Source: Anaerolineae bacterium (lineage in GTDB: Bacteria > Chloroflexota > Anaerolineae > 4572-78 > J111). Taken from it: a stretch of 64,000 nucleotides of DNA. The stretch lies in contig JAHDWA010000019.1 of the NCBI GenBank assembly GCA_023382535.1, positions 100,528-164,527 on the forward strand. The letters are read 5' to 3'. Shown here in pieces: positions 9,571-19,400 of this stretch. Under the pieces are notes generated by a model. The model did not search any database. It saw only the letters and a program-made list of their open reading frames with translations, and was not told the DNA's origin. Position numbers and translations under genes: made by a program. How positions within the stretch are numbered: position 1 is the first letter of the stretch; each line of letters opens with the position of its first letter.

Positions 9571-12500
9571 CTAATTATTCGTAATAGTTTCAAGCACTTT
9601 TTGTTTGAGTTTCTCCCATTGTGCTTTATTTTGAGGCTTATCGAGAAATACTTTTGCTCCGAGTTGTAAAGCTAATGATCTCTGCTCAGGGTAACCGTAA
9701 GCAGACAGAATAAACACCGGCATATCAGGTTTCGTGGATTGAGCTACTTCCAAGACACCCTGTCCCCCAACACCTGGCATAGACCAATCGAGTAGAACGA
9801 GAGCGTAGCTATTACTCTGAATAAGCTCTATAGCGTCTCCGGCCTTACGGCTGGTGCAAAGAGTATAGTCTTGAGATCGCAAGTACCGAGTTAGTGACTC
9901 TAACCAATCTCTGTCGTCTTCTACGATTAGAATTTGGATTGAGGGGGAAGCCGATGAGACAATTAAGGTTTTAGTATTGGCCTCTGGTATTTTCTTGTCG
10001 GTAATCAGGAAGGTATTCCCGGTTAGCGACGATACTTTCATAGGTTTAGCCGGTGATGTGGTCGCTGGCCAGTATATGGTGAAGCAGGTACCCTGTCCCA
10101 CCTGACTTTGTACTTCTATTCGACCTTGATGTTGCTCGATAATTGTCTTTGCGACATATAAACCAACTCCCCGCCCTTTGGCTTTTGTCGAAAAGCCATG
10201 ATTAAAAATCTGACGACGATTTTCTGCGGAAATACCTATCCCACTATCAATAAATTGGATTACGGCAAAATCATCTTCCACGTGAGCCTGGATTATCAAC
10301 TTAAATTCGCCACTCTGACGCATTGCTTCAAGAGCATTTCGAGTCAGATTAAAAAAAACTCTCCGAAATTGGGTGGGATCGGCCATAATCCAGATTTCGC
10401 TATCTACCTTCTTGATGGATGGACTTAAGTAAACACATTTCTCCGGCAATTTGCTTTCGAATAGGCTGAGCACCTCAAGAAGTAAGCTACTCAAAGAAAC
10501 GGACTGAATCTGAACCGTTTGAGAAGGTTCTAAAAGGCTACCCACTACAGATCGGGCATAGGCGCAATTACGCAATACTGTTCTAAGTGGTAACCTTTGT
10601 TCTTGATAGGTCGAAAGCAATACCTGCTTCTGTATTTCAGAGAGTGTAGCTTCAATATTATTAAGAATTGAAGTGATTTGAGTCACAAACACTTTCAAAT
10701 TTTTGATAATAATTTGATTGACCGAGTCTCGTTCAGTTTGATTTAACGGCAAATCGAGATATGTTTGCAGAGCTTCAACATAGTTTCGTGACTGATCAGG
10801 CTTCGCTCGCCGTTTGAACTCTTTAGGTAAGATAACCCTAGCAACCACACCTGGCCCATCTTTCCGATTTGAAACAGTTATGCTCCCACTATATTGAGAA
10901 ATAATGCGCTTACATACAAATAGCCCCAAGCCAGCGTGACCGGTTTTGGTAGTATAAGTTGGCAAATACAGTTGATTCTGTTCGGATTCGGCTATCTCAC
11001 CGCCAGCGTCAAAGATTTCAAGATAACATTGGTTCTCAATACTTCGAGCTTTAATTTGTACTTGACCCCTTGCCGGGGTCGCTTCAATTGCATTCTCTAA
11101 AAGGCAGAAGATTATTTGCTGAAGGTCTGAATCTTTGACCTGGAGGCTTAAATCTGGCGGTTCAATATTGATTTCAACCGGTATAGTTACCTCAGAGGTA
11201 GGTTGAACCAAATCAGGTAGTGTATGCAATACATTAGCTAAAATGGTATTAGTTCTTACCTGGAGTTCACCACAAGCTGTAGTTGCGATAAGACGATTAA
11301 CTAATAGCAAAGTATAATCAAGTTTATGCTGGCAAAATCTAATATCCTCATGAGGGAAAGTTGTAGAAGAAAGTTGAGATAAATCCTCCAAGATATTTTG
11401 AGAAACCCCTAATGGTTCTTTGAGGTCATGAGGAATACCAGCGATAATACGTTCTAGCTCATCTATGACTCGACCCATAGTAACATTCTGCTCATATATT
11501 TCTAATCTTTCGAGAATTTGTAGTTCTTCAAGGGACTTTATTGCTTCAATCAAATTATTAGCAGAGGGTGGAGATATCTGTTCTTCTGCTGTTATCTGAT
11601 TGATAAACTTGATAACAGCAGGTGGATTGAAAGCTCTTATCAATATTTCACCAAGGCTGACAGTAGCTCGTGCTAAGAGACTAGTCTTATCCCCTAATAA
11701 GTAGGGTACTCCTTGGTTGGCAGCTGTAGTGACTAACTGCCGATCAAACGGTAACTGTGCTTCAATTCGATATTTGATATTAGCCTCAATGTCCTCGGCT
11801 CTAATGTTAATCCGTTTGTCCACCATATTAAGCATAAAAACAATTCGATCTCGTGCATACTCAAGTTTTTCAGCAACCTCAAAGAAAAGTTTGGCATCTT
11901 TAATAGCTGGGATCTCTGGGGTGGTTACTACGATTATCTTGTCGCATATATCCATTACACTCAGACTCAAGTCATCAAGCACGTGATGAGTATCTACGAT
12001 GATAATATCAAACATTCGGCGAAGTCGTACTAAAACGTCAGTAACTAGGGTAGGAGTTACAGTATCGGCTACTTCGGGACGAGGAGGTGCCAAGAGTGCA
12101 TTAATCCCGGAAGAGTGTGAGATGAATATATCACTGATCAATTCGCTATCCAGTTCATCAGCATCTAAAGCCAGATCAGCAATCGTCCGGCTGGCATACA
12201 GATTGAGGAGAACAGCAACATCTCCCGCTTGCAGGCTGGTATCAACCAAGGCAACTTTCAAAGGCCAATTCTTTTTTAGAGCAATTGCCAGATTCACTGC
12301 GATTGTACTGCATCCCACGCCCCCTTTTAGACTAAAAACTGAAACAATCCGACCAGAGTCCGTCCCAGCTTTATCCGGTTGCTTTTCGGTAACAGTTGAT
12401 TGAGACATTTGAAGCATAGCCTGCCGCCGTGTGGCTCCCAGTTGATAAACGCGCCGAATACTTGAAACAAGCTCATCACTCGAAAATGGTTTTATTAAGA

Positions 12501-12837
12501 ACTCTCTAGCCCCGGCCAGCATTGAACGTCGTAAATAATCTGCTTCGCCTTGGATAGACATCATAATGATTTGGCAAAATGGAACTAGATGGGAAATCCG
12601 TTCAGAAGCAGTAATACCGTCAACACCAGGCATGTTGATATCCATGAGCACAATATCTGGATGCAATTCCACAGCCGCCTGAATGCCCTCTTCACCGTTT
12701 GTAGCTGTTCCCACTACATCCATATCGGATTCCAACCAGAGTAGCTTGCGTAAATTTTCCCGAGTTTCTGGAATATCATCTACAATCAGAAGTCTAATCT
12801 TCTCTATCTCTCTCACAAGTGTTTCTCCAAGGTCCAA
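9571..12837 (-). CDS. giant signalling fusion: REC-CpaE/ParA-HK-HK-REC
   Basis: A 1088-residue soluble protein. Residues 1-125 are a REC domain (LMDINMPGVDG). About 160-400 form a CpaE-like ParA/MinD ATPase with the deviant Walker A SLKGGVGCST. A first kinase core follows (IPHDLKEPLG H box, HATPase with LLENAIEAT and GHAGLGLFVCK). Next comes a second dimerisation/HATPase unit (NLTRNALEAM, GRGVGLYVAK) in which I see no clear phospho-accepting His. The last 120 residues are another REC domain (LVLLDWSMPG). CpaE-type proteins normally localise machinery at poles. Here the module may place or time the defence complex, which is inference. The gene lies 22 bp downstream of the brxHII-like helicase gene and is probably in the same transcript. 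Confidence 0.82.
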   Translation of the reverse strand: MDLGETLVREIEKIRLLIVDDIPETRENLRKLLWLESDMDVVGTATNGEEGIQAAVELHPDIVLMDINMPGVDGITASERISHLVPFCQIIMMSIQGEADYLRRSMLAGAREFLIKPFSSDELVSSIRRVYQLGATRRQAMLQMSQSTVTEKQPDKAGTDSGRIVSVFSLKGGVGCSTIAVNLAIALKKNWPLKVALVDTSLQAGDVAVLLNLYASRTIADLALDADELDSELISDIFISHSSGINALLAPPRPEVADTVTPTLVTDVLVRLRRMFDIIIVDTHHVLDDLSLSVMDICDKIIVVTTPEIPAIKDAKLFFEVAEKLEYARDRIVFMLNMVDKRINIRAEDIEANIKYRIEAQLPFDRQLVTTAANQGVPYLLGDKTSLLARATVSLGEILIRAFNPPAVIKFINQITAEEQISPPSANNLIEAIKSLEELQILERLEIYEQNVTMGRVIDELERIIAGIPHDLKEPLGVSQNILEDLSQLSSTTFPHEDIRFCQHKLDYTLLLVNRLIATTACGELQVRTNTILANVLHTLPDLVQPTSEVTIPVEINIEPPDLSLQVKDSDLQQIIFCLLENAIEATPARGQVQIKARSIENQCYLEIFDAGGEIAESEQNQLYLPTYTTKTGHAGLGLFVCKRIISQYSGSITVSNRKDGPGVVARVILPKEFKRRAKPDQSRNYVEALQTYLDLPLNQTERDSVNQIIIKNLKVFVTQITSILNNIEATLSEIQKQVLLSTYQEQRLPLRTVLRNCAYARSVVGSLLEPSQTVQIQSVSLSSLLLEVLSLFESKLPEKCVYLSPSIKKVDSEIWIMADPTQFRRVFFNLTRNALEAMRQSGEFKLIIQAHVEDDFAVIQFIDSGIGISAENRRQIFNHGFSTKAKGRGVGLYVAKTIIEQHQGRIEVQSQVGQGTCFTIYWPATTSPAKPMKVSSLTGNTFLITDKKIPEANTKTLIVSSASPSIQILIVEDDRDWLESLTRYLRSQDYTLCTSRKAGDAIELIQSNSYALVLLDWSMPGVGGQGVLEVAQSTKPDMPVFILSAYGYPEQRSLALQLGAKVFLDKPQNKAQWEKLKQKVLETITNN

Positions 12838-12859
12838 TATTCTTTTACGATACTACGTT

Positions 12860-15800
12860 TTATATACTTCCTATCACCGCCACCCCCACCAACTCCAAAT
12901 CCGGCACCAGCGTCCTCCGACGATCCAGCGCGCTCAAATCCTTGTGTCGGCGATCCAGGAGCTCGCGGAGCTTGGCCTGACGAATGTTCTCGATGGCAAT
13001 TTGGGAGACGGCGATTTCCTGCTGCTGGTAGTAGCGCTGGATCTTCTCCTGCTGCTGGGCCAGTTTTTCGGCATGGATAAGTTGGGTTTCGGTAAAGAGG
13101 TTGGCGGCTTGAGCCTCAGCCAAGGTGGTTAAGGGTTCAATATTCGCGAAGCGAGTTGAATGTTGAATAAAGGCAGTCTCGACTTGATCAGGGGTGAGGT
13201 TGAGTAGAACTTGGGCCAGGCGAGGTTGACTCTGGCCAGTTGAGTCAAATACCACCGAGATGAGTTCTTGCCGGTTGACGTCGTCGTGGTTGGTCATGCG
13301 CAGACGGTAGATGGCCCAGGTGAACGGGCCGGTGGGAAGACCTGACAGGTTTCCCAAACCTGTCAGGTCTTTGAGACGAAGTTGAGCCGCCGCCTGACTA
13401 CGATCGTCGGCCAGGTGGGTTAGAATAGTCTGGACGGCGGGGTGGTTGAGGTGCAGGTAGGTCAGGCCATCGTCAGCGACGGCCTGCTCCCGGTCGAAGA
13501 CGACGTTGGAATAGCGAGTTTTGCCATCATCTGTCCTCTGAACAGGAGGCAGGTCAAAGTAATAAACGCCGGGCCGGCGGCTGTATTCGTTGAGACTCTC
13601 GCCATGAGCAGCCAGGTAGCCGCCCAACATCGCCTTGACCTGCGCCTGGGAGATCTCGATCAGCCGTTGGCGATACTGCTCGACCTCGGCTTGGGTTTGG
13701 GGTAAGAGCAGTTCATCCTGTTCCAAAATCTCCCGGGCGCGTTGATAAATCTGCTGGGCCAGCCGCTCCAAATCGGCGGCTTCGGCCCGGCGCTTGAGTA
13801 AGGCGTCCATGTAAAGCCGGTCGAAGTGAAACTCGTCCTGCAAGGTGGAGAGAATGTCGGCCAGCTTGTCGTCGCCGTACTGCTGGCGGATAAGATCGAG
13901 CTTGGTTTCCAACACTTCGCGCACCCGCTGCTCGACTGTGTCCTGGATGAGCAGGTTCAGCACTACCACATCCCGGCTCTGGCCAATGCGATCCAGGCGG
14001 CCAATGCGCTGCTCCAGCTTCATGGGGTTCCAGGGGAGGTCGTAATTGACCATGACATGGCAAAATTGAAGGTTGATACCCTCGCCGCCGGCGTCAGTAG
14101 AGACGAGGAATTGAGCCTCGTCGGCAAAGGACTGCCGGGCGGCAATCCGTTCCTCGAGTTTTTGCCTGCCGTTGATAGTTTCCACTTGGTAACCCATGTT
14201 GGTCAAGGTTTGGGTAATGGCCTGCTGGGTGGCCACAAACTCGGTGAAGATGAGGAATTTGGTCTGGGGATTGCCCTCGCGGCGGCAAACTTCGTCAATA
14301 ATATTGAGCAGGGCGACCAGCTTGGCGTCAGAGCCGCCCTTGGCCTGTCGAGCCAGGTCGAGCAGCCGTTCGAGAAGCGCGATTTCGCGCTGCAACTCAA
14401 CCTCGTTGACCACACCCGGCGCCCTCAAGAGATCGTCGAGCACGACCTGGGCATCGTCGTCGGCAGCCGCTTCTTCGTCGAAGGTGAGCTTAGAAAGGGG
14501 AGAGTCATCCCCATTCCTCAACTTCCCCGCTTCGCGTTCCCGATCCAGTGAGGCTTGCACTGCCAGCAACTTATCCAATCGTTTGCTGAGGGAGTCGAAA
14601 ATAGCGGCGGTACTGCTGGTAACCATGCGTTGAAAGAGCAGCATGAGGAAGCCAAAGGCCCGGTCGCCCCGACCCATGGCCCGATTGTAATTGTCGCGGA
14701 CATAGTCGGTGACTTCGTCGTACAGTTGCCGTTCCAGGGCATGCTCCAATCCGGAGCGGTCCACCGGGTAAATGTCGGTCAGGCGCTGCTTGAATAAACG
14801 GCGGCCTTGAGCATCCACGACGGCTCGTTTACGGGTGCGCCAGACGATGCTACTGATCCGATCCGGACGCAGGTCGGTCACTTCGTTGAAACCATAGGGG
14901 TCCACCAGGTTGAGTAGGTGCAAAAAGCGGGCCGGATCGCCCTGGTGGGGGGTGGCGCTCAGCAATAAAAAGATGGGCACGGCCTGGGCTAACCCTTCGC
15001 CGACCTGATAGCGAGCGGTTTCGCTGCCGTCGGCCTGCTTGCTGAGCTTATGGGCTTCGTCAAAGATGGCCATATCCCAGCCGGCCTCGACGATGTCTCG
15101 AAAGACACGCCGGTTGTGCTTGTCGCGGCGCTGCCGTTCGCGCTCCGATAACTCGGGCCGAAGACGCTGCGGCTTTACAAAATCGAGGCTGGTAATGACT
15201 TGGTCGTGCAGGGTCCACAAGTTGGTTTCCTGGCCGTGAATTTGGCGCAGAGTCGTGATCATGGTCCGGTCGTAGACGATAAAGTTTTCGCCAAACTTCT
15301 GAGCTAACTCGTCACGCCATTGCGGGGTTAGACCGGCGGGGGTGATGATGATGACGCGACGAGCCTGGCCGCGCAGTTTCAACTCCTCATAGACCATAGC
15401 CGCTTCGATGGTTTTACCCAGGCCCACTTCGTCGGCCAACAGGGCGCGGGGGCGAAGCTGGTTGAGGACAAAATCTACTGCCAGCACCTGGTGGGGCAGT
15501 GGAGTGACCCGGAAGTTGGCTGCTGAAAGAACGCCTGATTGAGTGAGCATGGCTCGTAGCTGGAGGGCAGCCAGCCGGGCGACGAAGAGAGAGGCGGGTA
15601 TGGTCTGACCTCCACTCAGGGTTGCCAGTGGGTCGGCTAGTGGACGGAGATCAGACAAGGGGATACGTTGCACTGGGCCATTAGGCTGAATGAAGATATC
15701 GGCGTAAGTCTGACCAAAGAGAGTGGCCAGGCCGATGACCCGACCGGTTTGACCGGTATTAATTGCCGCAAAGTCGCCGATCTTAAGTTCGGGTGAGGGT

Positions 15801-16435
15801 TTTTTATGATTCCTATTCGTTCCGTTTGGCTCAACTAATCTATCCTGTTGGTAAATGTCCAGAGAATCGGCTAAACTTGTTTGTAATTTTTCAATCCTGG
15901 TCTCAATATTCCTTAAACCATCCACTATTTCATTCAGGTCGATCAGGGGGCGTTCTCGGTAGATGATTTGAAAATCCAGAACACCTAATTCCAATATAAA
16001 AGGAGCATTTGCTTCATAGGCTACAATGAATCGGTCAAGCGCTTCAGCCGGTAAGGCAAAATGAACGTAGATGCTGTTGCTTGGATACGCTTGTAAGATA
16101 CTTACCTGATTGGGTGGAACGTTGAGTTGGGCTGCCAGTAGCGCAATTGTTTCCTGGCGTTTCTCCACATTAAAGCCCGGTAATTCCCCTGCAATCAGAA
16201 GTTTGATTTCTGCTTCCGGCTGAATGGATACCATTTCTGCCTGGGACAAGCGAGTATATTCATGCCGCAACCGGTCTAGCTCTAGCTCGATATCCTCGAT
16301 TTCTATCAAGATGCTCGGATCAACTGATCGGCCATAAAGCGCCTTCTGCTCTTTGAGCTTTTGCAAACGGCGACCATGGTTGAGGATAAGTTTTTCAATA
16401 TCATCTTTACTTGGCATGCCAAGGAAGCTATTCAA
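12860..16435 (-). CDS. brxHII: SNF2/DEAD-type helicase, BrxHII-like
   Basis: A 1191-residue superfamily 2 helicase. Motif I is DEVGLGKT (335-342), motif II DEAH (459-462), motif III SATPHQGD (about 493-500), and motifs V-VI include STDAGGEGINL and RIGRLDRIGQ. BREX type 3 carries such a helicase (BrxHII) between pglXI and pglZ, which is the order seen here. Residues about 7-62 are an added helical module shared with other proteins of this operon. A small alpha/beta segment (about 75-165) of unknown function follows. I use the TTG at 16435 because a GGAGG lies 6 bases upstream, and it sits inside the end of the NACHT gene; an ATG at 16417 is the alternative. A palindromic repeat is inserted in frame near residues 1022-1033. 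Confidence 0.85.
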   Translation of the reverse strand: MNSFLGMPSKDDIEKLILNHGRRLQKLKEQKALYGRSVDPSILIEIEDIELELDRLRHEYTRLSQAEMVSIQPEAEIKLLIAGELPGFNVEKRQETIALLAAQLNVPPNQVSILQAYPSNSIYVHFALPAEALDRFIVAYEANAPFILELGVLDFQIIYRERPLIDLNEIVDGLRNIETRIEKLQTSLADSLDIYQQDRLVEPNGTNRNHKKPSPELKIGDFAAINTGQTGRVIGLATLFGQTYADIFIQPNGPVQRIPLSDLRPLADPLATLSGGQTIPASLFVARLAALQLRAMLTQSGVLSAANFRVTPLPHQVLAVDFVLNQLRPRALLADEVGLGKTIEAAMVYEELKLRGQARRVIIITPAGLTPQWRDELAQKFGENFIVYDRTMITTLRQIHGQETNLWTLHDQVITSLDFVKPQRLRPELSERERQRRDKHNRRVFRDIVEAGWDMAIFDEAHKLSKQADGSETARYQVGEGLAQAVPIFLLLSATPHQGDPARFLHLLNLVDPYGFNEVTDLRPDRISSIVWRTRKRAVVDAQGRRLFKQRLTDIYPVDRSGLEHALERQLYDEVTDYVRDNYNRAMGRGDRAFGFLMLLFQRMVTSSTAAIFDSLSKRLDKLLAVQASLDREREAGKLRNGDDSPLSKLTFDEEAAADDDAQVVLDDLLRAPGVVNEVELQREIALLERLLDLARQAKGGSDAKLVALLNIIDEVCRREGNPQTKFLIFTEFVATQQAITQTLTNMGYQVETINGRQKLEERIAARQSFADEAQFLVSTDAGGEGINLQFCHVMVNYDLPWNPMKLEQRIGRLDRIGQSRDVVVLNLLIQDTVEQRVREVLETKLDLIRQQYGDDKLADILSTLQDEFHFDRLYMDALLKRRAEAADLERLAQQIYQRAREILEQDELLLPQTQAEVEQYRQRLIEISQAQVKAMLGGYLAAHGESLNEYSRRPGVYYFDLPPVQRTDDGKTRYSNVVFDREQAVADDGLTYLHLNHPAVQTILTHLADDRSQAAAQLRLKDLTGLGNLSGLPTGPFTWAIYRLRMTNHDDVNRQELISVVFDSTGQSQPRLAQVLLNLTPDQVETAFIQHSTRFANIEPLTTLAEAQAANLFTETQLIHAEKLAQQQEKIQRYYQQQEIAVSQIAIENIRQAKLRELLDRRHKDLSALDRRRTLVPDLELVGVAVIGSI
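13337..13371. repeat. perfect inverted repeat inserted in frame in the helicase gene
   Basis: Two 16-base arms (13337-13352 and 13356-13371) are exact reverse complements with a 3-base CCC loop. The core reads AGACCTGACAGGTTT. The element is translated without a frame break as KDLTGLGNLSGLPT in the C-terminal part of the helicase. It looks like a small REP- or MITE-type palindrome tolerated in a linker. Confidence 0.85.
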
Positions 16436-19400
16436 TCTTTGCCTCCGCTTGTACTTGCGCCAGCATCTCTTCTAAAGCGGTAATAGCTTTCTTGCGCCAG
16501 AAATGCTCGTACTTCAACTCTTTTTGCTCGATCATGTACCGATCTCTCTGCTGGACTCGTTTCAGTAGGGCCAAACTTGCCTCGGTTTCACCCCTTAGCC
16601 AGTGAATAACAGCCTGTGTAAGCCGGTAGATATTTCGCGTGTAAGGGTTAGCTTTTTTGAAAGCCTGTTCGCTCAGATTTTTGGCTTGCGCAAAATCTTC
16701 TTCTTCCAGGTAAAAATGAGCCAGGGCCAAGAGATTAAAGCCATTTTCCTCTTGCTCGATGGCTTGCCGGAAGCTATGATACGCCGCTTCCATCTTGCCT
16801 AATTGCCACATAGCCTGGCCATACAAATGTTTCAGCGAACTTTCCTGAGGGAATTGGCTTAAATAGCGATCCAGAACAGGCACAGCCCTAGTTGGATCCA
16901 GATGTACTAGGGCATGGGCATACTCTCTGGCCATAGAGCTATTTTCCGCCACTGAAGTACCTATAAGGAATGGTATGAGATCTTTTACTTGGAGATGGCT
17001 GATGGCTATAGCCAATGGTGATCTATCAACCTGATCAATCCTGTCAAATTGAGTAATCATCAGGACACGATTAACGTTAGTGTTGCCCAGTTTCCCTAAT
17101 GCATTCAGAGCAATTTCACCGATAAAAGGATATTCATCACCAAGAACAGCCATCAAGTGTGGAATGCCGAACGGATTCTTAAGTTCTCCAAGAGCAAGGA
17201 CCGAAAACTGCCGGACATCCGGGTATTCCTCATAAAGCGATGCAGCCAATAACTTGCTAACCTTCTCATCCCGCAACAACAACAAGGCGAAAGCGGCAGC
17301 ACCACGACTGTCTCTATCGTCGCTGTTTAAACCATTGATTAGGGATTGGAAAGCCACAGGGTGGTATCCGATGATACTAAGCGCAGTCGCCGCAGCAGTC
17401 TGGATCTTCTCATCCTTATCACCTTGAGCTTTGAGTAAGCGCTCGATCACGAAAGATTCTTCGGAAAAAGACCGCAAAGCCTGAGCAGCTATCCGACGAA
17501 CCGTTCCATTCTCATCTTCGAGAGCTGCCTGGATCAAAGGCTCGGCGGCAGAAGGATCCTCTAAGAAACCCAATGACTGGGCAGACATCCAACGTACAAC
17601 CTGATTAGTATCTTCTTTAAGCAGAGAGATGAAGGATGGCGCGATTCCAGGAGTTTTCAATCTTCTCAAAGCGGTTACGGCAGACCAGCGTACCCGGCTG
17701 GTATCATCTTCGAGAGCCGCAAATAACGGTTGAGCTGCACTAGCAATCTCTAGCTTTCCCAGAGCTTCGGCAGCTTTGACGCGCGCTAGATCATAATCAT
17801 CGCCAAGCGTCCGAATGAGGTGGTTTAACGTCGATGAATCGCGAAGATTACCAAAGGCTTCGACCACTGCCGTCCGCACCACGCCCTCTTTGTCATTGAG
17901 CGCTGCAATCAAGGCTTCAGTGGCTGTCGTAGCGCCAAGTTGGCCCAGAGCTTTGGCTGCAAGGTTTCTCACCTCTGTGGCTTCATCTTGAAGCATAGGA
18001 ATGAGCGGCTGAATCGCAGCCGGATCACCTAACGGTCCCAGGACACTAACCGCCTTTTGACGAACCCGGTGGTCTGGATGGCCTAACGCCTGGATGAGCA
18101 AGGCGGTAGTTTCGGGAGCGACAATCTGGCCCAAGGTAGTCAGGGCCTTTTGGTGGACCGGAAGCGATAACAAAGTAGGTTGGCTTAGTAATTTGACCAG
18201 GCTGGGATGGGCGCGTTCAAATCGTCCGGCCCGGAGGTCAAATAAAGCGGCGTTGACCACCACAACCGGCCAGGAGCTGTTGAGTAAATTGCCAATAGGG
18301 TCAGCCTGATCGGGAGGTACCCCGGCTTCAGCCAGGGTGCGCAAAGCCAGCCGAGCAAGTTCGAGACACGATTGACTGAAGTCGGTTGTCGCTGCGAGGG
18401 TGTCTAACGCCTGCAGACCGGTTTGGCAGAATAACTGGACGGCTGTCTGGTAGGTTTGAGTGCGCTCCTCTAAAATAGCGACCTTGAGTTCACTGCGTGG
18501 AAGGGCGATTTTATCGCAAGCTTCAGGTGGGTGTTGAGCCAAAGCCAGGGCCAGACAAGCGTGATAACACATGTCTGGTGTATCAGATTTTGATAGGTGG
18601 GCCAAAAGAGGGGCTAACCGTTCGACTTCTTTCAAAAATAACAACCGTTGGCTGGCCCCCTGAGCGGCTTCGTCGTGACATTCATAAGCCAGGTACTGCA
18701 GGAGAGGAATTGTATCTTCAACCTGCCCAGCCTCCAGCAGCGCTTCGCATGCTTGCAAGCGATAAGAATAGCCGGGGCGCAGCGCCAACCAACGCGCTGC
18801 ATTCACTCCAACCGTAGTATATCCGTGTTCAAGCAGCGCCTCCACCACCGGCCAGAGCCGAAGCTCAATTTTGGCAATCGTTCGGGGTGGATAAAGGGCC
18901 AGGAGGTGCAGCGCGGCCGGGAGAGCAACACTAATATCACCGATTTTGAAAAGCGCTATAATCGCTTGTGCAGCGCTGTCATCATCGCCGATCCAGGCGG
19001 TATCGCGCAGTAATTGCCAGGCCGGCATGGCTGTTCCATCGGCCTCTAATAATGCCCGAGTAGCTCTGGGCGACTGCTCCGGTTCAGTTTCAATCAAGTG
19101 TTGCAAAGCGGTTATAGCCTCAGCCCGGTAGTCACTTTCCAGCAGCCGGATAGCGGCCAGACAGCGAGCTTCTGCCGGCGTTTCAGGGTTAAGCAGGGCG
19201 ACCAGGCCGGCATAATCCGGGGGAGAGGGCAACAATGCGGCAAGTAAACGCAGATTGGCTGCATCATTTTCATCCCTGGCATTCCCCAATAAGTTGGTTA
19301 TGGCGACCTCCAACTGTTTATCGCCCAATGTCTGGTGAGCAACAGCAGCTTCGACAGGTCCCAAAATAAATTCGGCCAGGTTAAGGTCAGGCTTGAGGTA

